From positions 62,001 to 126,000 of the forward strand of contig NZ_JAGIXS010000002.1 of the NCBI RefSeq assembly GCF_030014915.1: 64,000 bases of DNA. Direction: 5' to 3'. Under the pieces are notes generated by a model. That model searched no databases. It had not been told where the DNA came from and worked only from the letters and a program-made list of their open reading frames with translations. The translations under genes and the position numbers were made by a program. This document shows positions 29,378-37,664 of the stretch, one piece after another (the first letter of the stretch is position 1; the number at the start of each line of letters is the position of its first letter). The DNA comes from Pelomonas sp. V22 (GTDB taxonomy: Bacteria > Pseudomonadota > Gammaproteobacteria > Burkholderiales > Burkholderiaceae_C).

Positions 29378-30025
29378 TCAGGAGGCGTAGCGGGTCAGTC
29401 GGTTGTTGCCGTTGAAGGCGGCCTTGACCTTGTTGATCTGGCCGTCCTGCAGCGAGGGCGACTCGTTCAGAGCCACGGTGCAGGGCTGGTAGACCTTCGA
29501 GCCGTTGCGCAGCGTCATCAGCAGGCAGGTGTCCGTCTGCACTTCGGTCAGCGACTTCAGCGCGCTGTAGCCACCGGAGCCGATGGCGTCGGCGTCGATG
29601 TCCAGCGAGTAGCTGGTGGCAGAGAAGCCGTCGTTGATGTTGTATTCAACGTCGCTGTCCATGTACTTGTAGGAGACCGTCTTCGGATCGCCGCCGCTGG
29701 AGCTGGCGCCCGTGATCTGGCCCACGGTGGTGAAGGTGTTGACCTTGCGCACCGAGCCCGTGCCGCTGCCGGCCGGGAAGTACGTGGTGTTGGTGGTGTC
29801 GATGCCTTCGAGCGTGAAGTCGTTGGTCGTCACCGACTTCAGGCGGGCGTAGCGCTTGTTCAGGCGCCCCCAGCCGCTGGTGACTTCAACAACGTCACCA
29901 TTCGCCAGGCCGTGGGCCGTGCTGGTGCACACGGCTTCGGTGGCGTTGGTGACAGCCGAAACCGTCTTGGTGGAGCCGAACGCGGTCGCGACGGCGAACG
30001 TGGTGCCGGTAGGTACGGAAGCCAT
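29378..30025 (-). CDS. Major tail tube protein
   Basis: The 215-residue protein begins MASVPTGTTFAVATAFGSTKTV. It has a Gly/Thr/Ser-rich beta-structured body with the segment NGDVVEVTSGWGRLNKRYARL, common in long-tail phage tube proteins, and an ending VKAAFNGNNRLTRYAS. It follows the tail completion genes and precedes the chaperone genes. A pair of intrinsic-terminator-like hairpins lies just ahead of its start, as for other major virion genes here. Confidence 0.85.
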   Translation of the reverse strand: MASVPTGTTFAVATAFGSTKTVSAVTNATEAVCTSTAHGLANGDVVEVTSGWGRLNKRYARLKSVTTNDFTLEGIDTTNTTYFPAGSGTGSVRKVNTFTTVGQITGASSSGGDPKTVSYKYMDSDVEYNINDGFSATSYSLDIDADAIGSGGYSALKSLTEVQTDTCLLMTLRNGSKVYQPCTVALNESPSLQDGQINKVKAAFNGNNRLTRYAS

Positions 30026-30044
30026 GATGTGGGCCTTTCAGAAA

Positions 30045-30126
30045 TGAAAAAACCCGCACGAGGGCGGGTTGGGTTTCGCCCTCATCGGGCATGAAAAAGC
30101 CCGCCTCGGTTTCCCGGGCGGGCTTG
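30045..30126 (-). terminator. Two tandem intrinsic terminators ahead of the tail tube gene
   Basis: On the minus strand the first hairpin, AAGCCCGCC...GGCGGGCTTTTT (about 30126-30094), follows the stop of the upstream gene. The second, AACCCGCCCTCGTGCGGGTTTTTT (about 30070-30046), ends only 20 bases ahead of the tail tube ATG. Both have GC stems and T runs. Full-length late transcription must read through them or restart after them. Confidence 0.8.
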
Positions 30127-30146
30127 CTTGGTTGGCCTTTCGGCCG

Positions 30147-30506
30147 CTATCGGTTGGTGTAGATCGAGAAGTCCTGATTCGCGCCGTAGATCGGAGGATC
30201 TGCGTCTTCTTCGTAGGTGCTGTAGGGCTCGTCCATCGGCATGGCGACCAAGGTCGCACTGCCGCACAGCAGTTCTTCAATCGCGCGGATCAAGTCCATC
30301 GTTTGGGCGCGAGTCGAGCTGTACACGCTGACTTGCATGATGGTGTTGCGCTTGTCTCCGGCCGTGTTGTCAAGGAACCGCATCGGCTTGCCGCCGATCC
30401 CCGAATAGGTCACGTAGGGCCGCGCAACGCCGGCCGGCGCAACGTCCGGGTACACGCGCGGGCAGACCGTCTTCAGCAGCGTGGTCAGTTCGGCTTCGAC
30501 GCTCAT
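30147..30506 (-). CDS. Tail completion/terminator protein, DUF3168-like
   Basis: The 119-residue product starts MSVEAELTTLLKTVCPRVYPDVAPAG, contains RPYVTYSGIGG and ends QDFSIYTNR. This pattern (short helix, P-RVYPD, then a beta sheet protein) is typical of DUF3168/gp17-like tail completion proteins that cap the tail tube and join it to the head. It overlaps the gp10-like gene by 4 bases. Confidence 0.75.
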   Translation of the reverse strand: MSVEAELTTLLKTVCPRVYPDVAPAGVARPYVTYSGIGGKPMRFLDNTAGDKRNTIMQVSVYSSTRAQTMDLIRAIEELLCGSATLVAMPMDEPYSTYEEDADPPIYGANQDFSIYTNR

Positions 30507-30979
30507 GCTGCCGCCTTGTCGATTGCAGCCATCAGCACCTTCTCGCCGGCATCGAGGGCTTCTTTCTGCACGGCCTGGCTGTACATGGCGCGGCGGATGA
30601 AGGGATGCGGGGCGCTGGTCGAGGTGCCGAACTCGACCATGTGCGCATAGGGAGCGTCCTTGTAGTTGTAGGACACGTGATAGACCGCCCGACCTGGTGC
30701 GCTGTTGTCCTTCGAATAGACGCGGTAGATGGATGCCTGGAGGTTGCCGGGGTTATAGGGTCCGTAGCGCTTCTTCGTCGTCTTGTAGGACGAGCCGTAG
30801 AAGTAATGAGCCTTCGACGAGCGCGGAACGAACGAGCGCGCCGCGTCGTAGTACACCTTCGCCACCGCAGCACACGCCGGCAGCGCGGCTTCTTCGGCAG
30901 CGTCGCCAAGCTGGTCCAGGTAGGACTCCAGGCCGCGCAGGTCGACGCCCATGCTGAAGCTGTGCGCGCCGCCGCTCAA
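30503..30979 (-). CDS. Neck / tail completion protein, HK97 gp10-like
   Basis: The 158-residue protein contains LRGLESYLDQLGDAAEEAALPAC near its start and the family hallmark AHMVEFGTSTSAPHPFIRRAM near the end. A TTG start at 30979 is preferred because GAGGTGG stands just upstream and the codon overlaps the preceding stop (TTGA); an ATG at 30952 is an alternative. It joins head and tail. Confidence 0.8.
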   Translation of the reverse strand: MSGGAHSFSMGVDLRGLESYLDQLGDAAEEAALPACAAVAKVYYDAARSFVPRSSKAHYFYGSSYKTTKKRYGPYNPGNLQASIYRVYSKDNSAPGRAVYHVSYNYKDAPYAHMVEFGTSTSAPHPFIRRAMYSQAVQKEALDAGEKVLMAAIDKAAA

Positions 30980-31293
30980 GATTCCACCTCGCAAACCAGG
31001 TCCACGAACTCGCGGCCACCGTCAGGCAGCACGGCGGTGATCTTGTAGACCGTGGAGCCGTACAGCACGCGCATGGCCGCCGTCACACCCTCGCGCCAGC
31101 GAATCCGAATCGATGCCTTGACCGTCGAGCCAGTCGCGCCGGCACGAATGGCCTCGGCGCCGCTCATGTGCCTGATGTTTGCCGACAGCGTCACAACGTC
31201 GATCCAGCCCACCGAGGGCTGACCGAGCGCATCCTCGCCACTGGCTGGCGCCTGCAGCTTGATCTGGTTCCGGAGTTGGCCTGCTGCGAGCAT
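30976..31293 (-). CDS. Head closure / head-tail adaptor protein
   Basis: The 105-residue product starts MLAAGQLRNQIKLQAPASGEDALGQPSVGW and contains ANIRHMSGAEAIRAG and YKITAVLPDGGREFVDLVCE. This is the standard pattern of the SPP1 gp16 / HK97 gp7-like head closure family. It closes the portal vertex after DNA packaging. Starts and stops overlap those of its neighbours. Confidence 0.85.
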   Translation of the reverse strand: MLAAGQLRNQIKLQAPASGEDALGQPSVGWIDVVTLSANIRHMSGAEAIRAGATGSTVKASIRIRWREGVTAAMRVLYGSTVYKITAVLPDGGREFVDLVCEVES

Positions 31294-31871
31294 CAGTACA
31301 CCCGATATGAGTCGAGCATTCGGTCGATCAGGCGCTCAGGAAGCGCGCCAACTCGGCCGGTCATGTCCACGGCCTCTCGTTGGGTGGCGAACATGGCGAC
31401 GGTCGCCAAGATCCACACCTTGAGCTGCTTTGGCACTGAGGCGGCGTCGCCGTAGCCGGCCACGAACTGGACCTTCACGGCGTTGATCACGTCGTCAGTC
31501 GTCGGCCAGGTCAGGCCATCGGCCGGGAGAACCCAGGCTTCGGCATCCTGCAGGTCGGTCGCATACTGGTCAGACGCCAGCGTCTGCTCGGCGCCATCCG
31601 CGTCCACGTACACCACCGACTGGACCGACTGCACCGGCAGGCGCAGCAGCTGAATGTCCGACTTGTCTCCGCGCGGGAAGTCGTCCAGCGTCTGCTCCCA
31701 GGTCTGCGTGACAAGCACGCGGCCGGTGATCGACTCGCACAGTTCCCGGGCCGCCGTGATGTAGAGGCCGAGCAGGTCGTCGCCGACTTCATCGGTGATG
31801 CGGCAATGCGCCCGCGCCTCGTCCAGGCGCACCGGCTCCTCGCCAGGTGCAGCGATCAGTTTCAAGGACAT
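31293..31871 (-). CDS. Head-tail connector protein, gp6-like
   Basis: The 192-residue protein starts MSLKLIAAPGEEPVRLDEARAHCRI and shows the helical connector pattern DDLLGLYITAARELCESITGRVLVTQTWEQTLDDFP, typical of the HK97 gp6 / phiE125 gp8 family that docks on the portal. TAGGA lies seven bases upstream of the ATG at 31871. The N-terminally longer reading into the neighbouring gene is rejected. Confidence 0.87.
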   Translation of the reverse strand: MSLKLIAAPGEEPVRLDEARAHCRITDEVGDDLLGLYITAARELCESITGRVLVTQTWEQTLDDFPRGDKSDIQLLRLPVQSVQSVVYVDADGAEQTLASDQYATDLQDAEAWVLPADGLTWPTTDDVINAVKVQFVAGYGDAASVPKQLKVWILATVAMFATQREAVDMTGRVGALPERLIDRMLDSYRVY

Positions 31872-31878
31872 GGAATTC

Positions 31879-32454
31879 CTACTGTGTTTGCCGCTTGCGG
31901 CGGCCGGCGCCATCCATGCGGGGCGCGCGGCGAGAAGATCGGGCGGCGCGGACGCCAGTCACGACAGCGCCAGAGAACGAGCCTCCAGCGGTGGCCGGCG
32001 CAAGCTGCACCGATCCGGAGAAGCTGGACACGGCGCCACCGGTAAACGATCCGCTGACCGTCGCGCCATCGAGGCCAATCGCACCGCTGAAGCTTCCGCC
32101 ACCGGCTCCGCCAACAGTCAGAGTGATCCGGCAGATACCAGGGCCGAAGCCAATATCGGTAGTCGAGGCCACGCCATCGGCATCGAGGCGGAACTCGAAG
32201 TAGTCGGAGGCGCCGTCATAGGTGAAGACGCCATCCTCACCAGGTGTCAGCGTGCCGTTCGTCGGCCAGCGAGTGATCAGGCCGCGAACCTCCACGCCGT
32301 TGTCGGCGGGAAGGCTCAGCGCCGGGTAGAGGTAAGAGGGGCCATCCAGACCAGCGGCCGGCACGTTTGCGCCGAGAACGCCGTGGCCCGGGTAGGCAGA
32401 AACAATGCACGCGCCGGCAATCAGGCGCGTTGTATCGACTCGAACGGATCTCAT
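31879..32454 (-). CDS. Accessory virion protein with Gly/Ser-rich repeats
   Basis: The 191-residue product begins MRSVRVDTTRLIAGACIV and contains a beta-like N-terminal domain. From about residue 115 it has repeats SFSGAIGLDGATVSGSFTGG, SFSGSVQLAPATAGGSFSG, then a basic tail (RAARSSRRAPRMDGAGRRKRQ). The repeat recurs in the next two upstream gene products. It lies between capsid and connector genes, where HK97-like phages normally have none. Function unknown; a decoration or appendage protein is inferred. Confidence 0.7.
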   Translation of the reverse strand: MRSVRVDTTRLIAGACIVSAYPGHGVLGANVPAAGLDGPSYLYPALSLPADNGVEVRGLITRWPTNGTLTPGEDGVFTYDGASDYFEFRLDADGVASTTDIGFGPGICRITLTVGGAGGGSFSGAIGLDGATVSGSFTGGAVSSFSGSVQLAPATAGGSFSGAVVTGVRAARSSRRAPRMDGAGRRKRQTQ

Positions 32455-32462
32455 GCTGCCGC

Positions 32463-33500
32463 TCAGGTTGCGACGATGATTTCGGTTCCCTCGGCGCCGG
32501 TATCGGTGCGGCGCCAGGTCACGCGATAGGAGGTGCCAGCCACCACAGCAACGTCAGCAAACGAGCAGGTCGGAACCGTCGTGCTGCTGCTACTGGTCAG
32601 GCCGGTCTTGTGCAGAATCGGCGCATCCGTCGAGGCCAGCTTGACGTAGGCCTCGAACGGAGCGCTGGTGTGTGCAGCCCCGTTGTTGAACAACAAGGCA
32701 CCACTCGTCAGCGTCCCAGGCGCAGGAGAGAAGCTGCCGCTCGGGCTCGCATCGTCCAGCGTCACACTGCCGCTGAAGCTGCCGTTCGGGACCGTGCTGA
32801 AAGAGCCAGCCGGTGAAACGTCGTCGAGGGTGACCGTGCCGGAAAACGATGCAGCCGGAGGAACCGAAGCGACTGCGAAGCTGATGCAGTTGCTCGTCGC
32901 CGATGAAGTCTGCGTGGCGGTCTTGGTGCCGGTCGCGCCTGCGCTGGCAACGGCCACATCGGCGATGCCAACAACGAACCCGGAAGGATTCGAGCCGGCA
33001 TCCATCCGCTCAGTCATGCCACTGGGCGGCGTCCAGCTGTTGGAAATGCTGTTGCTGCCAGAGACATAGACGCACACCAGCGTTTGATCGGCTGCTGTGG
33101 TAGTGACGCTCGGGCAGGTGGCCGAGGTGCTGTTGCTCGTGTTCCGCTGGGTCGCTGAAACCGGAACCGGCGTGGTGCCGTCTGGCCCGGTGTACGTCCA
33201 GATCCAGCCATAGCCGAAGTTATTGCCGCCACCCTGGCCGCCGATGCCTACGCTGTACGTCGATGGCTCACTTCCGCCAGCGATCTTCCAGTACAGGCGT
33301 AGCTCAAACTCAAACGCGCTTCCTTGGTCGATGGAGGCGAGAGCAGTCCATCCGGCTGGCGGCGTGATAGTGGCATCACCATAGGCTGCCACAACGCCCA
33401 GCAGCATCAAGTCACCAGCACTAGCGGCCGGGCGCGTGACGCTGGTTGTTCCGTTGACGTTGGTCAGCGACCCTATCGCGCCGAATGGTGGGGATGCCAT
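32463..33500 (-). CDS. Accessory virion protein, beta-rich domain plus Gly/Ser repeats
   Basis: The 345-residue product has an N-terminal domain of about 215 residues of the kind seen in phage structural proteins (AGDLMLLGVVAAYGDATITPPAGWTAL, later WTPPSGMTERMD). Two copies of a 20-residue repeat follow (SFSGTVTLDDVSPAGSFS; SFSGSVTLDDASPSGSFS). The C-terminal domain is FN3-like (TSYRVTWRRTDTGAEGTEIIV). It lies between two proteins carrying the same repeat. Likely a virion surface protein. Confidence 0.7.
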   Translation of the reverse strand: MASPPFGAIGSLTNVNGTTSVTRPAASAGDLMLLGVVAAYGDATITPPAGWTALASIDQGSAFEFELRLYWKIAGGSEPSTYSVGIGGQGGGNNFGYGWIWTYTGPDGTTPVPVSATQRNTSNSTSATCPSVTTTAADQTLVCVYVSGSNSISNSWTPPSGMTERMDAGSNPSGFVVGIADVAVASAGATGTKTATQTSSATSNCISFAVASVPPAASFSGTVTLDDVSPAGSFSTVPNGSFSGSVTLDDASPSGSFSPAPGTLTSGALLFNNGAAHTSAPFEAYVKLASTDAPILHKTGLTSSSSTTVPTCSFADVAVVAGTSYRVTWRRTDTGAEGTEIIVAT

Positions 33501-33507
33501 GCCGTAC

Positions 33508-34809
33508 TCAGAAGCTGACCGACACCCAGGTGTTCGCGGCCGGGATGGTCACGAGCACAGGGGATGGGTTGCCGGTGTAGATGGGAGACTTCGGCTTGAC
33601 CTTGACGGTGCAGGCCGAACTGATGTGCGTCACTTCGCAGGACCAAGAGCCGGCAGACTCGACCACGTTGCGGAAGGTCAGGCCGACATTGATGCCGCCC
33701 GTCAGATCGGTGGACGGATCGCCGTCGAGCGAGTGCTCGCTGAAGACCGGATAGCCCTTGCCAAGCTCGAAGAGGCCCAGCGGGTAGCTGGCCGTGATCT
33801 GGCTGGGAATCGAGCCTGTGCTGTGGTCGCCGTTGTTCCACGCGAACGCGAAGCCACGGCCTGCGCTGCGCATGGCGGCCACCAGCGCGATGTGGTCCGA
33901 GAAGGGGCTGAAGCCGTCGTTCTTGCCAATGTTCCAACCCACCCAGGGAATGGCATTGGCCGTGTCCGCCACGTAGGCGACGGCATTCATGTGCTGGGCA
34001 ACGGTCCCGCCGCCATCAGCAGCCGTCACGTTCGGCGAGCTGACTGCCGTGTCATAGACCTGGCTGACCGATTCCCAGTCGGGTACCGTGATGTTCGTGC
34101 CGCCCGAGTACCGCACGCGCGGCCGGTCGGGGTAGATCGCCGCGAACCTGTTGGGCCGGCGCAGCGCGAAGGTCATGCAGCCCCAAGCGCCCATCGAGCC
34201 GCCCGAGGCGTAGCGCTTGGTCGGATGGGCCTGCGGTACGTTCGCGTCAGCCCAGCGCAGCAACTGGTCATAGCGCCGCTCGGTGTAGAGGTACATCTCA
34301 TCCACGGCTGGGCCGTGCGTGTAGCCCATGTGGTAGCTCTCCAGGTTCCAGGAGGCCACCGCGTCGTAGCGAACGTCTTGCGGGTAGACCGTGACGCCGC
34401 CCGAGATCAGGCGCGCGGACCACTTCAGCACCGTGTCGGTCGAGTACGCCAGCGGACCATCCAGATCGGCTTGGTACTTGTCGCCGAAGTCCAGCGCACC
34501 GGCGCCGCCGCCAGAGGCGTGCATCACGAACGTGAACGGGTACTGCGTGGCGCCAGTGGGCGCGTAGGCATCCGTCCCGGTCTTGGTGATGTTGGTGAGG
34601 TTCGGGTACGGCGGAACGTCGAATGAGCCGCTAGGCGTAGCAGAGTCCAGCACCACCGCGCCACTCATGGCCGACTGATTCATCGCCAGCGACCCGGCCG
34701 GCGAAGCGTCACCGAGCGCAACTGCGCCAGCGAACAGACCGCCAGGGAACCTCCCGCCATTGATCGGCCCAGAGGCGACCGAGTAGGTGCGGGCGAACGG
34801 AGCGACCAC
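33508..34809 (-). CDS. Repeat-containing accessory protein with alpha/beta hydrolase domain
   Basis: The 433-residue product starts with two copies of the shared repeat (FAGAVALGDASPAGSLA; MSGAVVLDSATPSGSFD), followed from about residue 85 by an alpha/beta hydrolase-like domain. The candidate triad is Ser205 in the nucleophile elbow GGSMGAWG, Asp298 in KNDGFSPFSDH, and His329 in NNGDHS. It is esterase or PHB-depolymerase-like by pattern. The C-terminal 60 residues look like a small beta domain. There is no signal peptide. It may be virion-borne and act on host-surface esters or polymers; substrate unknown. Confidence 0.72.
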   Translation of the reverse strand: MVAPFARTYSVASGPINGGRFPGGLFAGAVALGDASPAGSLAMNQSAMSGAVVLDSATPSGSFDVPPYPNLTNITKTGTDAYAPTGATQYPFTFVMHASGGGAGALDFGDKYQADLDGPLAYSTDTVLKWSARLISGGVTVYPQDVRYDAVASWNLESYHMGYTHGPAVDEMYLYTERRYDQLLRWADANVPQAHPTKRYASGGSMGAWGCMTFALRRPNRFAAIYPDRPRVRYSGGTNITVPDWESVSQVYDTAVSSPNVTAADGGGTVAQHMNAVAYVADTANAIPWVGWNIGKNDGFSPFSDHIALVAAMRSAGRGFAFAWNNGDHSTGSIPSQITASYPLGLFELGKGYPVFSEHSLDGDPSTDLTGGINVGLTFRNVVESAGSWSCEVTHISSACTVKVKPKSPIYTGNPSPVLVTIPAANTWVSVSF

Positions 34810-34815
34810 GACAGA

Positions 34816-35226
34816 TCAGGGGTTGCCGGCCGTCAGGGTCAGCGTGCCAGTGATGTTCTGGCCGTTGGCGATAGAGCCGGTGAACTGAATGTTCCCGGCG
34901 CCCGCGCCAATGTCCACGTCGATGCAGGCAGTGCCATCCGACTTGGAGAGCCGCACGAACGTCGGCGTGCCGTTCACGTGGCTGCTGTTGGTCTGGGTGA
35001 AGCCGCCGAAGGTCAGGACGGCAGAAGCGACGCTGCCAGCCGTGCCGCCGTTGGCTGCCGTCACATCGGTGCCATAGGTAAGCGTGGCGAGCAGCGTGCC
35101 AGCCGGAGTGCCGAACGACGAAGGCTTTGTGCCGTTGTAGAACTTGGCCGTGGCAGATGCGCCAAGCAGCGTGACCAGCGCATTCAGCTCGGCATTGCGG
35201 CCGGCAACGGAGATCGACAGCGTCAT
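34816..35226 (-). CDS. Putative capsid decoration or head fibre protein
   Basis: The 136-residue product starts MTLSISVAGRNAELNALVTLLGA. It is Gly/Thr/Ala-rich and probably beta-structured (SVASAVLTFGGFTQTN, IQFTGSIANGQNITGTLTLTAG). GAGGACA precedes the ATG at 35226, itself 20 bases after a terminator hairpin, the same layout as for capsid and tail tube. This suggests high expression and a virion role. Confidence 0.65.
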   Translation of the reverse strand: MTLSISVAGRNAELNALVTLLGASATAKFYNGTKPSSFGTPAGTLLATLTYGTDVTAANGGTAGSVASAVLTFGGFTQTNSSHVNGTPTFVRLSKSDGTACIDVDIGAGAGNIQFTGSIANGQNITGTLTLTAGNP

Positions 35227-35244
35227 GATGTTGTCCTCAGAAAT

Positions 35245-35267
35245 GAAAAGACCCGCCATGGCGGGTC
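35245..35267 (-). terminator. Intrinsic terminator ahead of the 136-residue virion protein gene
   Basis: A perfect palindrome GACCCGCC-AT-GGCGGGTC (35250-35267) is followed on the minus strand by TTTTCATTTCTGAGGACA and the downstream ATG. It shares the trailing TTTTCATTTCTGA with the terminator before the tail tube gene. Confidence 0.75.
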
Positions 35268-35324
35268 AGGTGGTTCAGGCTCAATCGCATGCACCCGGGA
35301 GGGGTGCATAGGGGCTGAGTCCGG

Positions 35325-35522
35325 TTAGTCGGTCTCGGCGGTTTGTTCCTTGGCGTAGGCCACGGCGTCGGGATGCGAGTCAGCGGCGCCGGCTTGCACC
35401 AGGCCCTCGATCACCGCAGCTTCAGCCGCGAAGGCTTCGCCGCACTTCACATCGAGGTCAGGCAGATCGACCAGCGCGCGCGCTTCGACTTGGCCCTCGG
35501 CTGCTTTCTTGGTTCGTGCCAT
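35325..35522 (-). CDS. Small acidic head-region protein
   Basis: The 65-residue protein begins MARTKKAAEGQVEARALV. After a basic N-terminus it is Ala/Glu/Asp-rich and probably helical. It is the gene after the major capsid gene (36-base gap). Small proteins at this place are common in HK97-like head clusters, but the role is unknown. Confidence 0.6.
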   Translation of the reverse strand: MARTKKAAEGQVEARALVDLPDLDVKCGEAFAAEAAVIEGLVQAGAADSHPDAVAYAKEQTAETD

Positions 35523-35558
35523 AGGCGATGCCGGCCCATTGCTGGGCCGGCCCTCGGG

Positions 35559-36815
35559 TTAGGTTGCGGAGTTGGCGTAGTACTTGACCGTGGAGCCGCT
35601 CACATCGACCAAGTTGCCGCCCATACGCTGGAAGGCGACGAAGCCGATCTGACCGTTCCTGGTGAATGCGGAGTCGGTCATGCGGAAGATGGTCAGATCC
35701 ATCACGCGGCGGATCTTGTACTTCTTGAATGCGCCGAAAGCGATTGACTTCGCATTGGCGGCCATCGTGGCCATGTCCTGGTTGATGAAGATCGGACGAT
35801 TCAGGAGGCGGTCGGGGGCACCGCCAGGGTTGCCCTGCTCGTAACCGGGAACGAAGATCGGGCGGCCTTGGCTGTCCTTCAACTTGCGAATGACCTTGAG
35901 CGAGCTGTCATTCATCATGAAGCCGACCCCAGGAAGGGAGCGGTATGCAGGATCGACAGAGTGCTCAAGGTCGATCAGGTCGTCATAAATGACGCTGGTC
36001 GTCTGGCCGGTTGTGCCAACCTTGCCAGACGAGGCTGCGGTGATGAGGCCGCGTGGCTGGCCGGTGCCCGTGCCAACGGTGCAATGGGTGTTCAGGATGC
36101 GGCCGAGGCGCATGCCCAGGATCTCCTGGATGTATGCCTCAATGTCAATGAAGCTGTCCTGAATTAGTTCCCAGGGGATGGCGATGTCGTTGGAGGTGTA
36201 CTTGTAGACATCCATCGACACATTGCCAAACGCGGTATCGGCGCGGCTTACCGTGGTGTTTTGACCAACGATTGCACCGACTTCGCCAGTGGCATCGCCC
36301 GTGGGGAAGTTCATCGTGGCACCGCTTCCGGTGTTCATGATGTCAGCGGCCTGCAGCATGCCGCCATAGGCCTTCATCGCCTGCTCGATGGTCCGGTTGT
36401 ACTCGGTGGCAACCGTGAATCCGCCCTCCGTCGTCGTCGTGGTACTCATGGCGGCGCGAATGTCCGGAGTAACGCGAGCGTTGTGCGCTGAAAGCTGCTC
36501 AGCATCAAGCGCCTGCAGACCGCCACGGAAGTACGCCTTCAGAGCGCGAGCGTTATCGCTGTGCGCGGACGGATCACGCGTGGCGACTTCTCGAGCTCGA
36601 TTCAGCAGGTTGCCGGTCTGCTCCGCAGCCAGCGTAGCCAGGCGGGTCTCGCGCTGAATGTCGCCATCGATTGCCTCGATCTCGGCCAAGATGGTGTCAA
36701 GTTGCGAGGCCTCGGAACTCGGCATGCGCTGATCGGCCGGGTACTTGTTGGAAAGAGCATTGGCTTCCTGAGCCTTGGCGTTGCGATGCTCGCGCAGTTG
36801 AGCGAGTTTGCTCAT
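35559..36815 (-). CDS. Major capsid protein, HK97 fold
   Basis: The 418-residue product has a charged coiled N-terminal region of about 120 residues (MSKLAQLREHRNAKAQEANAL…) that acts as a delta/scaffolding domain and is removed by the prohead protease in HK97. The HK97 fold follows (STTTTTEGGFTVATEYNRTI; YIQEILGMRLGRILNTHCTVGTGTGQPRGLI; FMMNDSSLKVIRKLKDSQGRPIF). The ClpP-like protease and portal genes lie just upstream, as expected. Confidence 0.95.
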   Translation of the reverse strand: MSKLAQLREHRNAKAQEANALSNKYPADQRMPSSEASQLDTILAEIEAIDGDIQRETRLATLAAEQTGNLLNRAREVATRDPSAHSDNARALKAYFRGGLQALDAEQLSAHNARVTPDIRAAMSTTTTTEGGFTVATEYNRTIEQAMKAYGGMLQAADIMNTGSGATMNFPTGDATGEVGAIVGQNTTVSRADTAFGNVSMDVYKYTSNDIAIPWELIQDSFIDIEAYIQEILGMRLGRILNTHCTVGTGTGQPRGLITAASSGKVGTTGQTTSVIYDDLIDLEHSVDPAYRSLPGVGFMMNDSSLKVIRKLKDSQGRPIFVPGYEQGNPGGAPDRLLNRPIFINQDMATMAANAKSIAFGAFKKYKIRRVMDLTIFRMTDSAFTRNGQIGFVAFQRMGGNLVDVSGSTVKYYANSAT

Positions 36816-36838
36816 GGGTCGGTCCTTTCGGTTCGGAA

Positions 36839-36865
36839 ATAAAAAAAGCCGCCCTAGGGCGGCTT
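36839..36865 (-). terminator. Intrinsic terminator ahead of the major capsid gene
   Basis: The palindrome AAGCCGCCCTAGGGCGGCTT (36846-36865) is followed on the minus strand by a run of seven T in total, then ATTTCCGAACCGAAAGGA and the capsid ATG 25 bases later. This is the same arrangement as at the tail tube gene and the 35226 gene. Confidence 0.8.
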
Positions 36866-36887
36866 GGCTTCGACGTGCGCGAGTGCG

Positions 36888-37664
36888 CTAGACGAACTGG
36901 GTGCGGTCCAGCGTGGCGATGCGTTGCTGCTGGCGGGCGCGGTGGTCGGTGGTTGCGAAGTCGCCCGAATCAGGCTCTTCGTGCTTGGGCTGCTCAGGCC
37001 GCGCAACGCGGGCCAGGAAGGCATTGAGGTTCCACTTGGCCTGATTGGCAGGCTCTGCCTCGGCTGTTGCTACGCCGTCAGCAAATCCATACTTCACAGC
37101 CTCTTCAGCGGTGAACCACGTTTCAGCGGCCATCCAATCTGCAATCTTGGATTCCGCCTGGTTGGTACGCTTCGCGTAGGTGTTGACCAGGGTTGCGTCG
37201 ATCTTGTCGAGCAGGTCGGCCGTCTTGTTCAGGTCGTCAGCATTGCCCCAGGCGACTGTCCAGGCTTTGTGGATCATGAACATGGCGCCTTCTGCCATCA
37301 CGATTTCGTCACCGGCCATGGCGATGAAGGTGGCGGCGCTCGCAGCCAATCCGTCAATGTGCACGACAACCCTGGCGCTGTGCTCTCGAAGCGCAGTTTC
37401 AATAGCGCGCGCCGCGAACACATCGCCACCAGGGCTATTGATGCGCAGATGGATCGTGCTTGCCTTTACATCCTTCAGTGCCTTCACGAAGGCTTGCGCA
37501 CTGACGCCACCCCAGTACTCGGCCTCCAGGTCTGAGCCGACAATGGCCTCATATATGAAGATCTCGGCGGTATCGGCCGATTGCTCGTTAGTGACGATTT
37601 CAAACCGTCGCCCGGGAGCCTGGCGGTTATCGGCCAGGAGCTGCATGAGTCGGTTATGCCGCAT
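36888..37664 (-). CDS. Prohead protease, ClpP-like (S14/S49-type)
   Basis: The 258-residue protein belongs to the ClpP-fold phage prohead proteases that mature the capsid. It contains IHLRINSPGGDVFAARAIETAL, the Ser nucleophile in DGLAASAATFIAMAGDEI, and His in GAMFMIHKAWTVAWG. The start at 37664 is supported by GGGAG six bases upstream and overlaps the portal stop by 11 bases; the longer reading into portal is rejected. Confidence 0.9.
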   Translation of the reverse strand: MRHNRLMQLLADNRQAPGRRFEIVTNEQSADTAEIFIYEAIVGSDLEAEYWGGVSAQAFVKALKDVKASTIHLRINSPGGDVFAARAIETALREHSARVVVHIDGLAASAATFIAMAGDEIVMAEGAMFMIHKAWTVAWGNADDLNKTADLLDKIDATLVNTYAKRTNQAESKIADWMAAETWFTAEEAVKYGFADGVATAEAEPANQAKWNLNAFLARVARPEQPKHEEPDSGDFATTDHRARQQQRIATLDRTQFV

